A stretch of 64,000 bases of DNA from Streptomyces sp. A1136 (lineage in GTDB: Bacteria > Actinomycetota > Actinomycetes > Streptomycetales > Streptomycetaceae). The stretch covers positions 124,001 through 188,000 of the forward strand of contig NZ_SSBJ01000010.1 of assembly GCF_004795055.1 (NCBI RefSeq). Reading direction: 5' to 3'. How positions within the stretch are numbered: the first letter of the stretch is position 1; every line of letters starts with the position of its first letter. The notes below the pieces were generated by a model. It saw only the letters and a program-made list of their open reading frames with translations. It had not been told where the DNA came from and did not search any database. The position numbers were made by a program, and so were the translations under genes. Positions 32,045 through 42,070 of this stretch are shown one piece after another.

Positions 32045-33490
32045 ATGACTTCCACCCACGCCTTCTGGCTCGCCGGCCGCCAGGCCACCGGCGAGGACAG
32101 CTTCGACGTCCACTCCCCGTGGGACGGACGCCTGGTCGGCACGGTCAGCGTGCCCACCGACGCCCAGGTCGAAGAGGCCGTGGCCGCGGCGCACGCCGTG
32201 ACGGCGGAGTTCTCCGCGACGCCCGCGCACGTCCGCGCCGCCGCCCTCGACCACGTCTCGAAGCGGCTCGTCGAGCGCACCGAGGAGATCGCCCAGCTGA
32301 TCTCCGCCGAGAACGGCAAGCCCATCAAGTGGGCCCGCGGTGAGGTCGGCCGTGCGGTGTCCGTGTTCCGTTTCGCCGCCGAAGAGGCCCGCCGCTTCAA
32401 CGGCGGAGAGGCCCAGCGCCTCGACACCGACGCCGGCGGTGTCGGCCGTCTCGCCCTGACCCGCCGCTTCGTCAAGGGCCCGGTCCTCGGCATCGCGCCG
32501 TTCAACTTCCCGCTGAACCTGTGCGCCCACAAGGTGGCCCCCGCCATCGCCGTCGGCGCGCCGATCATCCTGAAGCCGGCCCCGGCCACCCCGCTCTCCG
32601 GCCTGATCCTCGGCGAGCTGCTCGCCGAGACCGACCTGCCGGCCGGCTCCTGGTCCGTCCTGCCGGTGGCGAACGACAAGATGCCCGCCCTGGTCAAGGA
32701 CGAGCGCCTGCCCGTCATCTCCTTCACCGGCTCCGACACGGTCGGCTACGCCATCCAGCAGTCGGTGCCCCACAAGCACTGCACCCTGGAGCTCGGCGGC
32801 AACGCCGCGGCCGTCGTCCTCGCCGACTGGTCCTCCGAGGCCGACCTCGACTGGGCCGCGACCCGTATCGCGACCTTCTCGAACTACCAGGCCGGCCAGT
32901 CCTGCATCTCCGTTCAGCGCGTGATCGCCGACGCCTCGGTGTACGACCGCCTCGTCGAGAAGGTCGTCGCCAAGGTCCAGGCGCAGGTCACCGGTGACCC
33001 GTCCGACTCCGCCACCGACGTCGGCCCCCTCGTATCCGAGGACGCCGCCAAGCGGGTCGAGTCCTGGGTCGAGGAGGCCGTCTCCGCCGGCGCCAAGCTG
33101 CTGACCGGCGGCAAGCGTGAGGGTGCCTCGTACGAGCCCACCGTCGTCGCCGACCTGCCGGCCGGCGTGAAGCTCGCCGTCGAAGAGGTCTTCGGACCGG
33201 TCCTCACGCTCCGGAAGGTGGAGAACACCGACGAGGCGTTCGCGGCCGTCAACGACTCGAAGTTCGGTCTGCAGACCGGCGTCTTCACCCGCGACATCCA
33301 GACCGCGTTCCGCGCCCACCGGGAGCTGGAGGTCGGCGGCGTGATCGTCGGCGACGCGCCGTCCTACCGCGCCGACCAGATGCCCTACGGCGGCGTCAAG
33401 CAGTCGGGTGTCGGCCGCGAGGGCGTCCGCTACGCGATGGACGACTACACCTACGAGCGGGTCCTGGTCCTCACCGGCCTGGACATCTGA
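32045..33490 (+). CDS. Aldehyde dehydrogenase (succinate-semialdehyde/lactaldehyde type)
   Basis: 481 residues. The catalytic Glu is in TLELGG, the Cys in AGQSCISVQR and the substrate Asn in PFNFPLN. PFNFP instead of PWNYP, and GVGREGVRYAMDDYT at the end, set it apart from the two aminoaldehyde dehydrogenases in the window and place it nearer to semialdehyde, lactaldehyde or NADP-glyceraldehyde-3-phosphate dehydrogenases. Given gabT and PucR nearby, oxidation of succinate semialdehyde is the best guess. The ATG at 32045 is chosen; a GTG at 32000 in frame would add 15 basic residues. It follows the repeat region and ends before a strong terminator. Confidence 0.87.
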   Translation: MTSTHAFWLAGRQATGEDSFDVHSPWDGRLVGTVSVPTDAQVEEAVAAAHAVTAEFSATPAHVRAAALDHVSKRLVERTEEIAQLISAENGKPIKWARGEVGRAVSVFRFAAEEARRFNGGEAQRLDTDAGGVGRLALTRRFVKGPVLGIAPFNFPLNLCAHKVAPAIAVGAPIILKPAPATPLSGLILGELLAETDLPAGSWSVLPVANDKMPALVKDERLPVISFTGSDTVGYAIQQSVPHKHCTLELGGNAAAVVLADWSSEADLDWAATRIATFSNYQAGQSCISVQRVIADASVYDRLVEKVVAKVQAQVTGDPSDSATDVGPLVSEDAAKRVESWVEEAVSAGAKLLTGGKREGASYEPTVVADLPAGVKLAVEEVFGPVLTLRKVENTDEAFAAVNDSKFGLQTGVFTRDIQTAFRAHRELEVGGVIVGDAPSYRADQMPYGGVKQSGVGREGVRYAMDDYTYERVLVLTGLDI

Positions 33491-33514
33491 GCCGACTCGT
33501 ACGGCCAAGAGCCG

Positions 33515-33549
33515 ACGGCCGGAGCCCACTGTGCGGGGGCTCCGGCCGT
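33515..33549 (+). terminator. Rho-independent terminator after the aldehyde dehydrogenase
   Basis: ACGGCCGGAGCCC and GGGCTCCGGCCGT form a perfect 13-bp stem with a 9-base loop, followed by CCCCCTTTTCC. It lies 25 bases after the stop codon. Confidence 0.8.
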
Positions 33550-33684
33550 CCCCCTTTTCCCTCGCCCGTTCCCCCACCCTGCCCCGCTCCGCTTTTCCGG
33601 GCGCCGTGGAGGGGGTACGACTGACAGGTAGCACCGACCGGTATTCCGGAAAGTCATCCGACTGGCGGCGAGGTGAGTCCCCGC

Positions 33685-35628
33685 ATGTCCGCAACACAGC
33701 CCAAGGTGACCGAGCGCGAGGCCAGGCAGGTCGCGGAAGCGGCCCGGCAACAGGACTGGCGCAAGCCCAGCTTCGCCAAGGAACTGTTCCTGGGACGGTT
33801 CCGGCTCGACCTGATCCACCCCCACCCACAGCCCGCCGACGAGGACGTCCGGCGCGGCGAGGCCTTCCTCGCCCGGCTTCGGGACTTCTGCGAGCGTGAG
33901 ATCGACGGCCCGCGCATCGAGCGCGAGGCGAGGATCCCCGACGAGACCGTGCGCGGACTCAAGGAGCTCGGCGCCCTCGGGATGAAGATCGACCCCAAGT
34001 ACGGGGGACTCGGCCTCACCCAGGTGTACTACAACAAGGCGTTGGCGCTCGTCGGTTCCGTCAGCCCGGCCATCGGCGCGCTCCTCTCCGCCCATCAGTC
34101 GATCGGCGTGCCCCAGCCGCTCAAGATGTTCGGCACGCAGGAGCAGAAGGACGCCTATCTGCCCCGCTGCGCCACCAGCGCCATCAGCGCCTTCCTCCTG
34201 ACCGAACCCGACGTGGGCTCCGACCCGGCCCGCCTGGCCACCACCGCCGTCCCGGTCACGGAGGACGGGGAGGAGGCGTACGTCCTCGACGGGGTGAAGC
34301 TCTGGACCACCAACGGGGTCGTGGCCGACCTCCTCGTGGTCATGGCCCGGGTACCCAAGAGCGACAACCACCGAGGCGGGATCACCGCCTTCGTCGTGGA
34401 GGCGGACTCGCCGGGCATCACCGTCGAGAACCGCAACTCCTTCATGGGGCTGCGCGGCCTGGAGAACGGCGTCACCCGCTTCCACGGGGTGCGGGTCCCG
34501 GCCGCCCAGCGGATCGGCGCCGAGGGCGCCGGTCTGAAGATCGCGCTGACCACGCTGAACACCGGACGCCTGTCGCTGCCCGCCATGTGCGTCGGCGCCG
34601 GCAAGTGGTGCCTCAAGATCGCCCGTGAGTGGTCGGGCGTGCGCGAGCAGTGGGGACGGCCCGTCGCGCGGCACGAGGCGGTCGGGGCGAAGATCTCCTT
34701 CATCGCCGCGACCACCTTCGCCCTGGAAGCGGTGGTCGACCTCGCCTCGCAGATGGCCGACGAGGACCGCAACGACATCCGCATCGAAGCCGCCCTGGCC
34801 AAGCTCTACGGCTCCGAGATGGCCTGCCTGATGGCCGACGAGCTGGTCCAGATCCGCGGCGGACGGGGCTTCGAGACCGCCGAGTCCCTCGCCGCGCGCG
34901 GCGAAAGGGCCGTCCCGGCCGAACAGATGCTCCGCGACCTGCGCATCAACCGCATCTTCGAGGGCTCGACCGAGATCATGCACCTACTGATCGCCCGGGA
35001 GGCCGTCGACGCCCACCTCTCGGTCGCCGGCGACCTGATCGACCCCGACAAGGACCTCGGCGACAAGGCCAAGGCGGGCGCCCGGGCCGCCGGGTTCTAC
35101 GCCCGCTGGCTGCCCAAGCTGGCCACGGGCGCCGGGCAGGTACCCGGCACCTACCGCGAGTTCAACCCGGCCGGCCACCCCGACCTCTCCACCCACCTGC
35201 GGTACGTCGAGCGCAGCGCCCGCAAACTCGCCCGGATGACGTTCATGGCGATGGCGCGCTGGCAGGGCCGGATGGAGACCAAGCAGAACTTCCTCGGTCG
35301 TATCGTCGACATCGGGGCGGAACTCTTCGCGATGAGCGCGGCCTGTGTCCGCGCCGAGCACCTGCGGGCCACCGGCGAACACGGCCGGGAGGCCTACCAG
35401 CTCGCCGACGCGTTCTGCCGCCAGTCCCGGCTCCGGGTCGAGGAACTCTTCGGCCGGCTCTGGTCCAACACGGACGACCTGGACCGCAAGGTGGTCGAGG
35501 GCGTCCTCTCCGGCACCTACACCTGGCTGGAGGAAGGTGTCCTCGACCCCTCGGGCGACGGCCCCTGGATCGCGGACGCCACCCCCGGCCCCTCGCAGAA
35601 GGAAAACGTGCATCGCCCGTTGCGCTGA
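33685..35628 (+). CDS. Acyl-CoA dehydrogenase (FadE/ACAD9-like, long form)
   Basis: 647 residues. The standard dehydrogenase core spans about residues 65-460, with FLLTEPDVGSDPARL and LWTTNGVVADL for FAD binding and YGSEMACLMADELVQIRGGRGF containing the usual helix. RIFEGSTEIMHLLIAREAV marks the end of the core. The remaining about 180 residues form an extra helical domain as in very-long-chain and ACAD9-type enzymes. It should catalyse the first step of fatty acid beta-oxidation. The ATG at 33685 is chosen because GAGGTGA lies 9 bases upstream; the GTG at 33673 is within that site. Confidence 0.9.
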   Translation: MSATQPKVTEREARQVAEAARQQDWRKPSFAKELFLGRFRLDLIHPHPQPADEDVRRGEAFLARLRDFCEREIDGPRIEREARIPDETVRGLKELGALGMKIDPKYGGLGLTQVYYNKALALVGSVSPAIGALLSAHQSIGVPQPLKMFGTQEQKDAYLPRCATSAISAFLLTEPDVGSDPARLATTAVPVTEDGEEAYVLDGVKLWTTNGVVADLLVVMARVPKSDNHRGGITAFVVEADSPGITVENRNSFMGLRGLENGVTRFHGVRVPAAQRIGAEGAGLKIALTTLNTGRLSLPAMCVGAGKWCLKIAREWSGVREQWGRPVARHEAVGAKISFIAATTFALEAVVDLASQMADEDRNDIRIEAALAKLYGSEMACLMADELVQIRGGRGFETAESLAARGERAVPAEQMLRDLRINRIFEGSTEIMHLLIAREAVDAHLSVAGDLIDPDKDLGDKAKAGARAAGFYARWLPKLATGAGQVPGTYREFNPAGHPDLSTHLRYVERSARKLARMTFMAMARWQGRMETKQNFLGRIVDIGAELFAMSAACVRAEHLRATGEHGREAYQLADAFCRQSRLRVEELFGRLWSNTDDLDRKVVEGVLSGTYTWLEEGVLDPSGDGPWIADATPGPSQKENVHRPLR

Positions 35629-35738
35629 CAGCTGACCATCGAGCGCTGACCTGCGATGATCGGCGTGCAGTCAAACCGATGTACGGGACCCGGGCGACCG
35701 GGGTCCGGGAACAGGCACGAGCACGAGGCGGCACAGCG

Positions 35739-37091
35739 ATGGCGACGGCCGGGGAAGACCGTTACAGCCGACGGCTGGCCTGGTGCGTGGCGCTGCTGTC
35801 GCGCCACGCACCGGATGCGGTCGCGGCCGGTCTCCTCGGCCGGCTCGACCCCGCCGTCCGCCGCTACCTCTGCCGGGACGAGCACCTGCCCGCTGCGGCC
35901 GTCACCCTGCTGCTGCGCGACGGCACCGACGAGGACCGCCGCAACGTCGCCCGCAACCCGCACGTGCTCGGGCGTCCCCTGCCGGGGCTGCCCGGGCCCG
36001 CCCGGTACCGGCGCCGCCCCGGCCCCTCGCCTCGCCTGCTCGCCACCCTGGGCGCCGAGCTGGGCCGCCACCCCGCGATAGCCGGGGAGCACGGGCCGCC
36101 CCTGAGCGGTGCGGAACTCCTGACGCTGCTGCGCCGCCACGGGTCCCGCAGGCCGCGGATACCGCTCGACGTACTGACCCTGCCGTACGAACTCGACCCG
36201 GCGACCCTGCTGCGCGAGCACTCCCGCGCCCCGCTGCCGCCGGGCTCGGTCGAGGCCCTGTTGCTGGTGGCCGGGCTCGACCGGGAGACCGTCCTCGCAC
36301 TGCTCGACACGCGCGCGCAGGACACCTACGGCCCCCACTGGCACCGCCCCGCCGTCCGGGCCGTCCGCACCGGCACCCTGACCTTCGACGAGCTCGCGGC
36401 GGCCGTCGCACCCGCGCACCGCGCCCTGCTGCTCGGACAGGCCCACGCCATCGGGCGCTTCGCCTGGAACCTCGACGAGTGGGCCGGGATGCGGGCCGCC
36501 CTGGTCCGCGTCCTGCGACCGGTGCTCGGGGACGACCCCGGCCCGTGGGCCGAACTGCGCCGCGCCGCCGCCGGATTCCCCGGCACCCTCCCGGAGCTGG
36601 CCGCCGCCGTCGCCACGGGGACGGCGCCGACGCACCCCGCCCCCGCCGTTCCGGGCCTCACCGAGGCCGTCGACGCCCTCGCGCCGGGCGCGGCGCGGGA
36701 ACCGGAGCCGAGCGTGGACCGCGAGCTGGCCCTCGCCAGCCTCGGCGTGCCCAACGCGATGGGCGACCTCCGCGAGGACGTCCGCTGGGTCCGGGCCTGC
36801 CTGGACGCCGGCGTGCTCACCGGCGCCGACGTGCTCCGCCACAAGGCCCCCGCCGTCTGGGCCCTGGACGAGGACCACTGGCTCGGCGATGTCGACTACC
36901 CCGATCGGCACGACCTCCCGGAAGCGGTGCTCGCCTCCCGCGCCGAGGCCGACCGGCTGCTCACGGCGGCCCTCGGCGTCGACACCGAGGCGTGGTGGTG
37001 GGCGGCCCTGACGCTTCCCGATTTCGCGGGGACCCTCCCGGAGCTGCTGGCCGCCGTCATTCAGGGGGACTCCGTGTCCAACCGCTCGTGA
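35739..37091 (+). CDS. Conserved protein of unknown function, helical-repeat-like
   Basis: 450 residues, Ala/Leu/Arg-rich, without signal peptide or membrane segments. The N-terminus (YSRRLAWCVALLSRHAPDAVAAGLLGRLDPAVRRYLCRD) and much of the rest look like amphipathic helix pairs, as in HEAT or leucine-rich-repeat-like adaptors. DVRWVRACLDAGVLTGADVLRHKAPAVWAL near residue 347 is a conserved-looking segment. I see no catalytic motif. It sits 20 bases upstream of dxr and may be co-transcribed with it. The ATG at 35739 has only a weak ribosome-binding site. Confidence 0.65.
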   Translation: MATAGEDRYSRRLAWCVALLSRHAPDAVAAGLLGRLDPAVRRYLCRDEHLPAAAVTLLLRDGTDEDRRNVARNPHVLGRPLPGLPGPARYRRRPGPSPRLLATLGAELGRHPAIAGEHGPPLSGAELLTLLRRHGSRRPRIPLDVLTLPYELDPATLLREHSRAPLPPGSVEALLLVAGLDRETVLALLDTRAQDTYGPHWHRPAVRAVRTGTLTFDELAAAVAPAHRALLLGQAHAIGRFAWNLDEWAGMRAALVRVLRPVLGDDPGPWAELRRAAAGFPGTLPELAAAVATGTAPTHPAPAVPGLTEAVDALAPGAAREPEPSVDRELALASLGVPNAMGDLREDVRWVRACLDAGVLTGADVLRHKAPAVWALDEDHWLGDVDYPDRHDLPEAVLASRAEADRLLTAALGVDTEAWWWAALTLPDFAGTLPELLAAVIQGDSVSNRS

Positions 37092-37111
37092 GTTGCGGCA
37101 ACAATGGGGGC

Positions 37112-38365
37112 ATGACCGACAGCCCAGCCCCCTTGGCCGACCCGCACCTCCTCTTCGACCCCGCGGTCGGCCGCCGGGACATCGTCATCCTCGGCTCCAC
37201 CGGCTCCATCGGCACCCAGGCCATCGACCTCGCCCTGCGCAACCCGGACCGCTTCCGGGTGACCGCCCTGTCCGCCGCCGGCGGTCGCGTCGCGCTGCTG
37301 GCCGAACAGGCCCGGCGGCTGCGGGTGCGGACGGTCGCGGTGGCCGACGAGGACGCCGTCCCCGCGCTGAAAGAGGCGCTGAGCGCCCAGTACGGCGGTT
37401 CCGAGCCGCTGCCCGAGATCCTGGCCGGGCCGGACGCGGCGGCCGAACTCGCCGCCTCCTCCTGCCACACCGTCCTCAACGGCATCACCGGTTCCATCGG
37501 CCTCGCGCCCACCCTCGCCGCGCTGCGGGCGGGCCGGACCCTGGCCCTGGCCAACAAGGAGTCGCTGATCGTCGGCGGTCCGCTGGTCAAGGCCCTCGCG
37601 CGGCCGGGCCAGATCATCCCGGTGGACTCCGAGCACGCCGCGCTCTTCCAGGCGCTGGCCGCCGGGACCCGGGCGGACGTCCGCAAGCTCGTGGTCACGG
37701 CCTCGGGCGGCCCGTTCCGCGGCCGTACCCGCGCGGAGCTGGCGAAGGTCACCGTGCGGGACGCCCTCGCGCACCCGACCTGGGCGATGGGCCCGGTGAT
37801 CACCATCAACTCGGCGACCCTGGTCAACAAGGGGCTGGAGGTCATCGAGGCGCACCTGCTCTACGACATCCCCTTCGACCGCATCGAGGTCGTGGTCCAC
37901 CCGCAGTCCTACGTCCACTCGATGGTCGAGTTCTCCGACGGTTCGACCCTGGCCCAGGCCACCCCGCCCGATATGCGCGGCCCGATCGCGATCGGCCTCG
38001 GCTGGCCCGAACGCGTCCCCGACGCGGCCCCCGCGTTCGACTGGACCAAGGCGTCGAGCTGGGAGTTCTTCCCGCTGGACACCGAGGCCTTCCCGGCGGT
38101 GGACCTGGCCCGGCACGTCGGTACGCTCGGCTCCACCGCGCCCGCCGTGTTCAACGCGGCGAACGAGGAGTGCGTGGCGGCCTTTCTGGCCGGTCGGCTG
38201 CCGTTCACAGCAATCATGGATACGGTCTCTGCCGTGGTCGATGAGCACGGAACACCGGACGCGGGAACTTCCCTCACCGTCCGGGACGTCCTTGAAGCGG
38301 AGACCTGGGCCAGGGCCCGGGCACGGGAGATGGCGGCACGGGCCGCCGTGGAGGCGCGCGCATGA
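37112..38365 (+). CDS. dxr: 1-deoxy-D-xylulose 5-phosphate reductoisomerase
   Basis: 417 residues, second enzyme of the MEP isoprenoid pathway: it converts deoxyxylulose phosphate to methylerythritol phosphate with NADPH. Visible are the NADPH motif GSTGSIGTQ (about 27-35), [10 protein letters not shown], the metal/substrate segment DSEHAALFQ and [20 protein letters not shown]. The length is slightly above the usual 390-400. It overlaps the next gene, a site-2 protease, by 4 bases (ATGA). ispG, a later enzyme of the same pathway, follows after that protease. Confidence 0.96.
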   Translation: MTDSPAPLADPHLLFDPAVGRRDIVILGSTGSIGTQAIDLALRNPDRFRVTALSAAGGRVALLAEQARRLRVRTVAVADEDAVPALKEALSAQYGGSEPLPEILAGPDAAAELAASSCHTVLNGITGSIGLAPTLAALRAGRTLALANKESLIVGGPLVKALARPGQIIPVDSEHAALFQALAAGTRADVRKLVVTASGGPFRGRTRAELAKVTVRDALAHPTWAMGPVITINSATLVNKGLEVIEAHLLYDIPFDRIEVVVHPQSYVHSMVEFSDGSTLAQATPPDMRGPIAIGLGWPERVPDAAPAFDWTKASSWEFFPLDTEAFPAVDLARHVGTLGSTAPAVFNAANEECVAAFLAGRLPFTAIMDTVSAVVDEHGTPDAGTSLTVRDVLEAETWARARAREMAARAAVEARA

Positions 38366-39663
38366 CGATCTTGCTGACCTTGATCGGTGTGGTCGTATTC
38401 GTGTTCGGCCTGCTGTTCTCCATCGCCTGGCACGAGCTGGGCCACCTCTCGACGGCCAAGCTCTTCGGCATCCGCGTGCCCCAGTACATGGTCGGCTTCG
38501 GCCGGACCGTCTGGTCGCGCAAGAAGGGCGAGACGGAGTACGGCATCAAGGCCATCCCGATGGGCGGCTACATCCGCATGATCGGGATGTTCCCGCCCGG
38601 CGAGGACGGCAAGGTCAGCGCCCGCTCGACCTCCCCGTTCCGCTCGATGATCGAGGACGCGCGCTCGGCCGCGTACGAGGAACTCCAGCCCGGGGACGAG
38701 AGCCGGCTGTTCTACACGCGCAAGCCCTGGAAGCGCGTGATCGTGATGTTCGCCGGCCCCTTCATGAATCTGGTCCTGGCGCTGGTGATCTTCTTCGGGC
38801 TGTGGATGACCTACGGCATCGGCCAGACCACCACCCAGGTGGCGTCCGTCTCCCCCTGCGTGATCCAGCAGAGCGAGAAGCGCGAGATCTGCAAGGACGG
38901 CGATCCGGTGGCCCCGGCCAAGAAGGCGGGCCTGCGGGTGGGCGACAAGATCGTGGCCTTCGACGGCAAGCGGGTGAGCGACTGGGCGGTGCTCCAGACC
39001 AAGATCCGTGACACGGTCGGCCCCGCCACGGTCACCGTCCTGCGGGACGGCCGCGAGGTCACCCTCCAGGCGACGCTGATCGAGAACAAGGTCGCCAAGA
39101 CCGACGGCCACGGCGGGTACGTCAAGGGCCAGTACGTGACGGCGGGCTGGCTCGGCTTCGGCCCCAAGGAAGTGATCGCACCGCTCGGCTTCGGCGAGTC
39201 CGTCGAGCACATGGGTGATGTCGCGCAGAGCAGCGTGCAGGGGCTCCTGCGCCTCCCGGAGAAGATCCCCGCCCTGTGGAACGCGGCCTTCAACGGCGCG
39301 GAGCGGCAGCCCGACTCCCCGATGGGCATCGTGGGCGCGGCGCGCATCAGCGGTGAGATCGCCACCCTGGACATCCCCGGCGAGCAGCGTCTGGCCACGA
39401 TGCTGGGCGTCCTCGGGATGTTCAACCTGTCGCTGTTCCTGTTCAACATGCTGCCGCTGTTGCCCCTTGACGGCGGCCACATCGCCGGCGCCCTGTGGGA
39501 GTCGGTGCGGCGCAACGTCGCCCGCGTCTTCCGGCGCGCCGACCCGGGCCCGTTCGACGTGGCGAAGCTGATGCCCGCCGCGTATGTCGTCGCCGGCGTC
39601 TTCGTCTGCTTCACCCTGCTGGTGCTCGTGGCGGACGTGGTCAACCCGATCAAGATCACTTAG
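38362..39663 (+). CDS. Site-2 intramembrane metalloprotease (RseP family)
   Basis: 433 residues. Zinc motif HELGH (24-28) lies in the first membrane helix, and the second half of the active site is [12 protein letters not shown] near residue 363. A PDZ domain (about 185-240, [17 protein letters not shown]) sits between the helices. About four membrane segments are expected. RseP proteins cut membrane-bound anti-sigma factors and remnant signal peptides. The placement between dxr and ispG is the conserved actinobacterial order. It is translated in overlap with dxr and ends just before a strong hairpin. Confidence 0.93.
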   Translation: MTILLTLIGVVVFVFGLLFSIAWHELGHLSTAKLFGIRVPQYMVGFGRTVWSRKKGETEYGIKAIPMGGYIRMIGMFPPGEDGKVSARSTSPFRSMIEDARSAAYEELQPGDESRLFYTRKPWKRVIVMFAGPFMNLVLALVIFFGLWMTYGIGQTTTQVASVSPCVIQQSEKREICKDGDPVAPAKKAGLRVGDKIVAFDGKRVSDWAVLQTKIRDTVGPATVTVLRDGREVTLQATLIENKVAKTDGHGGYVKGQYVTAGWLGFGPKEVIAPLGFGESVEHMGDVAQSSVQGLLRLPEKIPALWNAAFNGAERQPDSPMGIVGAARISGEIATLDIPGEQRLATMLGVLGMFNLSLFLFNMLPLLPLDGGHIAGALWESVRRNVARVFRRADPGPFDVAKLMPAAYVVAGVFVCFTLLVLVADVVNPIKIT

Positions 39664-39692
39664 CCCGGGGCGTCCTACGGGCACACGACGAC

Positions 39693-39723
39693 GGGAGCCG
39701 GGCACGGATCGTGCCCGGCTCCC
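39693..39723 (+). terminator. Perfect hairpin between the site-2 protease and ispG
   Basis: GGGAGCCGGGCACG and CGTGCCCGGCTCCC form a 14-bp stem with a 3-base GAT loop. No long U-tract follows. It likely ends or attenuates the dxr-protease transcript. Confidence 0.7.
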
Positions 39724-39840
39724 TACGTTCGGGTGGCACACACCCGGCGATGCGTGGCTCACGCGCCCCTTGGCGTAATCTCGAAGCCTGGAGCCCGCCG
39801 ATCTCGGGACCTTGATCCACACCTTGGGGTTGCACAGCAG

Positions 39841-40998
39841 ATGACTGCCATCTCTCTCGGAATGCCGTCCGTGCCGACGAAGCTCGCCGACCGCCGGGTC
39901 AGCCGCAAGATCCAGGTCGGCTCGGTGGCCGTCGGCGGCGACGCGCCCATCTCGGTGCAGTCGATGACCACGACCCGCACCTCCGACGTCGGCGCCACGC
40001 TCCAGCAGATCGCCGAGCTGACCGCCTCCGGCTGCAACATCGTCCGTGTCGCCTGCCCCACGCAGGACGACGCCGACGCGCTCGCCGTGATCGCTAAGAA
40101 GTCCCAGATCCCGGTCATCGCCGACATCCACTTCCAGCCGAAGTACGTGTTCGCGGCCATCGACGCCGGCTGCGCCGCCGTCCGCGTCAACCCCGGCAAC
40201 ATCAAGCAGTTCGACGACAAGGTCAAGGAGATCGCGAAGGCCGCCAACGACGCGGGCACCCCGATCCGGATCGGCGTCAACGCGGGCTCCCTCGACGCCC
40301 GGCTGCTCAAGAAGTACGGCAAGGCCACCCCCGAGGCGCTGGTCGAGTCGGCCCTGTGGGAGGCCTCCCTCTTCGAGGAGCACGGCTTCAGCGACATCAA
40401 GATCTCGGTCAAGCACAACGACCCGGTCGTCATGGTCAACGCCTACCGCCAACTGGCCGCCGCCTGCGACTACCCGCTGCACCTGGGCGTCACCGAGGCC
40501 GGCCCCGCCTTCCAGGGCACCATCAAGTCCGCCGTCGCCTTCGGCGCGCTCCTCTCCGAGGGCATCGGCGACACCATCCGCGTCTCCCTCTCGGCCCCGC
40601 CGGTCGAGGAGGTCAAGGTCGGCATCCAGATCCTGGAGTCGCTCAACCTCAAGCCGCGCCGCCTGGAAATCGTCTCCTGCCCGTCCTGCGGTCGCGCCCA
40701 GGTCGACGTGTACAAGCTGGCCGAAGAGGTCACCGCCGGCCTGGAGGGCATGGAGGTACCGCTGCGCGTCGCCGTCATGGGCTGCGTCGTGAACGGCCCG
40801 GGCGAGGCCCGCGAGGCCGACCTCGGTGTCGCCTCCGGCAACGGCAAGGGCCAGATCTTCGTCAAGGGCGAGGTCATCAAGACCGTCCCCGAGTCGAAGA
40901 TCGTGGAAACGCTCATCGAAGAGGCCATGAAGATCGCCGAGCAGATGGAGAAGGACGGCATCCCCTCCGGCGAACCCACCGTCGCCATCGGCGTCTGA
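39841..40998 (+). CDS. ispG: 4-hydroxy-3-methylbut-2-enyl diphosphate synthase
   Basis: 385 residues, the iron-sulfur enzyme of the MEP pathway that makes HMBDP from methylerythritol cyclodiphosphate. [4Fe-4S] ligands are C280, C283 (CPSCGR) and C315 (GCVVNGPGE), with E322 the conserved acidic ligand. The TIM-barrel part shows VRVNPGNI and HLGVTEAG. The ATG at 39841 gives the normal family length; upstream in-frame codons lie in the leader. It stands after the hairpin that follows the protease, so it may have its own promoter. Confidence 0.96.
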   Translation: MTAISLGMPSVPTKLADRRVSRKIQVGSVAVGGDAPISVQSMTTTRTSDVGATLQQIAELTASGCNIVRVACPTQDDADALAVIAKKSQIPVIADIHFQPKYVFAAIDAGCAAVRVNPGNIKQFDDKVKEIAKAANDAGTPIRIGVNAGSLDARLLKKYGKATPEALVESALWEASLFEEHGFSDIKISVKHNDPVVMVNAYRQLAAACDYPLHLGVTEAGPAFQGTIKSAVAFGALLSEGIGDTIRVSLSAPPVEEVKVGIQILESLNLKPRRLEIVSCPSCGRAQVDVYKLAEEVTAGLEGMEVPLRVAVMGCVVNGPGEAREADLGVASGNGKGQIFVKGEVIKTVPESKIVETLIEEAMKIAEQMEKDGIPSGEPTVAIGV

Positions 40999-41030
40999 TC
41001 CCCGGGGGCCGGTCCGGCCCCGCGCACCTC

Positions 41031-41075
41031 GCCCCGCCCCGTCTCCGCAGCCCGGAGGCGTGGGCGGGGCTTTTT
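41031..41075 (+). terminator. Rho-independent terminator after ispG
   Basis: GCCCCGCCCCGTCTCC pairs with GGAGGCGTGGGCGGGGC (one bulge) and is followed by TTTTT. It is one of the few structures here with a true U-tract. Confidence 0.88.
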
Positions 41076-41154
41076 CGTGACCTGTGGGACCGGGCATCCC
41101 CATGCGACGCCGGGTACAGTGCGGAGATCAGCAGACTTGCATGGTGAGGCCCCA

Positions 41155-42000
41155 GTGTTGACGCAGACCACCACCCGGGTCCTTGAACCCAGTGATCTCG
41201 ACTCCGCGCTCGAAGTCCTCGGGCGCGAGCCGGTCGAGAACGCCTTCGTCACCTCCCGGGTCCAGGTCGCCGGCCTCGACCCCTGGCGCCTGGGCGGCGA
41301 GATGTGGGGCTGGTACGCCGACGGAGAGCTCCGCTCCCTCTGCTACGCGGGAGCCAACCTCGTCCCCGTCTGCGCCGGCCCCGACGCCGTGCGCGCCTTC
41401 GCCGACCGCGCCCGCCGCACCGGACGCCGCTGCTCCTCCATCGTCGGCCCGGTCGAGGCCACGCGGCTGCTGTGGCGCCTCCTGGAGCCCAGCTGGGGAC
41501 CGGCCCGCGACGTCCGCTCCCACCAGCCGCTGATGATCACCGAGCAGCCGTCCACCGAGGTACGACCCGACCCCCTGGTCCGCCGCGTCCGCAAGAACGA
41601 GATGGACCTGATCATGCCCGCCTGCGTGGCCATGTTCACCGAGGAGGTCGGCATCTCCCCCCTCGCCGGGGACGGAGGGTTGCTCTACCAGGCCCGGGTC
41701 GCCGAACTCGTGGGCACCGGCCGTTCCTTCGCCCGCGTCGAAGACGGCAGGATCGTCTTCAAGGCGGAGATCGGCGCGGCCACCCCGCGCGCCTGCCAGA
41801 TCCAGGGCGTGTGGGTGGACCCCGAGTTCCGCGGACGCGGGCACTCCGAGGCGGGGATGGCCGCCGTCGTGGAGTACGCCCTGCGCGACGTGGCGCCCGT
41901 GGTCAGCCTGTACGTCAACGACTTCAACACCGCCGCGCGGGCGGCCTACCGGCGCGTGGGCTTCCGTGAGGTCGGTGCGTTCATGAGCGTGCTCTTCTGA
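41155..42000 (+). CDS. GNAT acetyltransferase with DUF4081 N-terminal domain
   Basis: 281 residues. The first about 125 form the DUF4081 domain found ahead of GNAT domains in actinobacteria. The C-terminal half is a GNAT acetyltransferase with the acetyl-CoA loop VDPEFRGRGHSEAG and the late YVNDFNTAARAAYRRVGF. The acceptor is unknown. The GTG at 41155 is chosen because GGTGAGG lies 6 bases upstream. It is the first of two neighbouring GNAT genes. Confidence 0.88.
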   Translation: MLTQTTTRVLEPSDLDSALEVLGREPVENAFVTSRVQVAGLDPWRLGGEMWGWYADGELRSLCYAGANLVPVCAGPDAVRAFADRARRTGRRCSSIVGPVEATRLLWRLLEPSWGPARDVRSHQPLMITEQPSTEVRPDPLVRRVRKNEMDLIMPACVAMFTEEVGISPLAGDGGLLYQARVAELVGTGRSFARVEDGRIVFKAEIGAATPRACQIQGVWVDPEFRGRGHSEAGMAAVVEYALRDVAPVVSLYVNDFNTAARAAYRRVGFREVGAFMSVLF

Positions 42001-42058
42001 CCCACCCGGGCCCACGGAACCCGGTGCCGGACCCGTACCCCTCGCCGCTACCGCCGAG

Positions 42059-42064
42059 TAAGGT
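42059..42064 (+). promoter_or_regulatory. Predicted -10 element, leaderless GNAT gene
   Basis: TAAGGT ends 6 bases before the ATG at 42071, with no good Shine-Dalgarno, so the transcript could begin at the start codon. Confidence 0.4.
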
Positions 42065-42070
42065 CACCGC

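Noticed and set aside
37909..41103. A 1064-codon antisense frame over dxr, the site-2 protease and ispG
   Set aside because: All three sense genes are well-established families; the antisense product has no recognisable domain.
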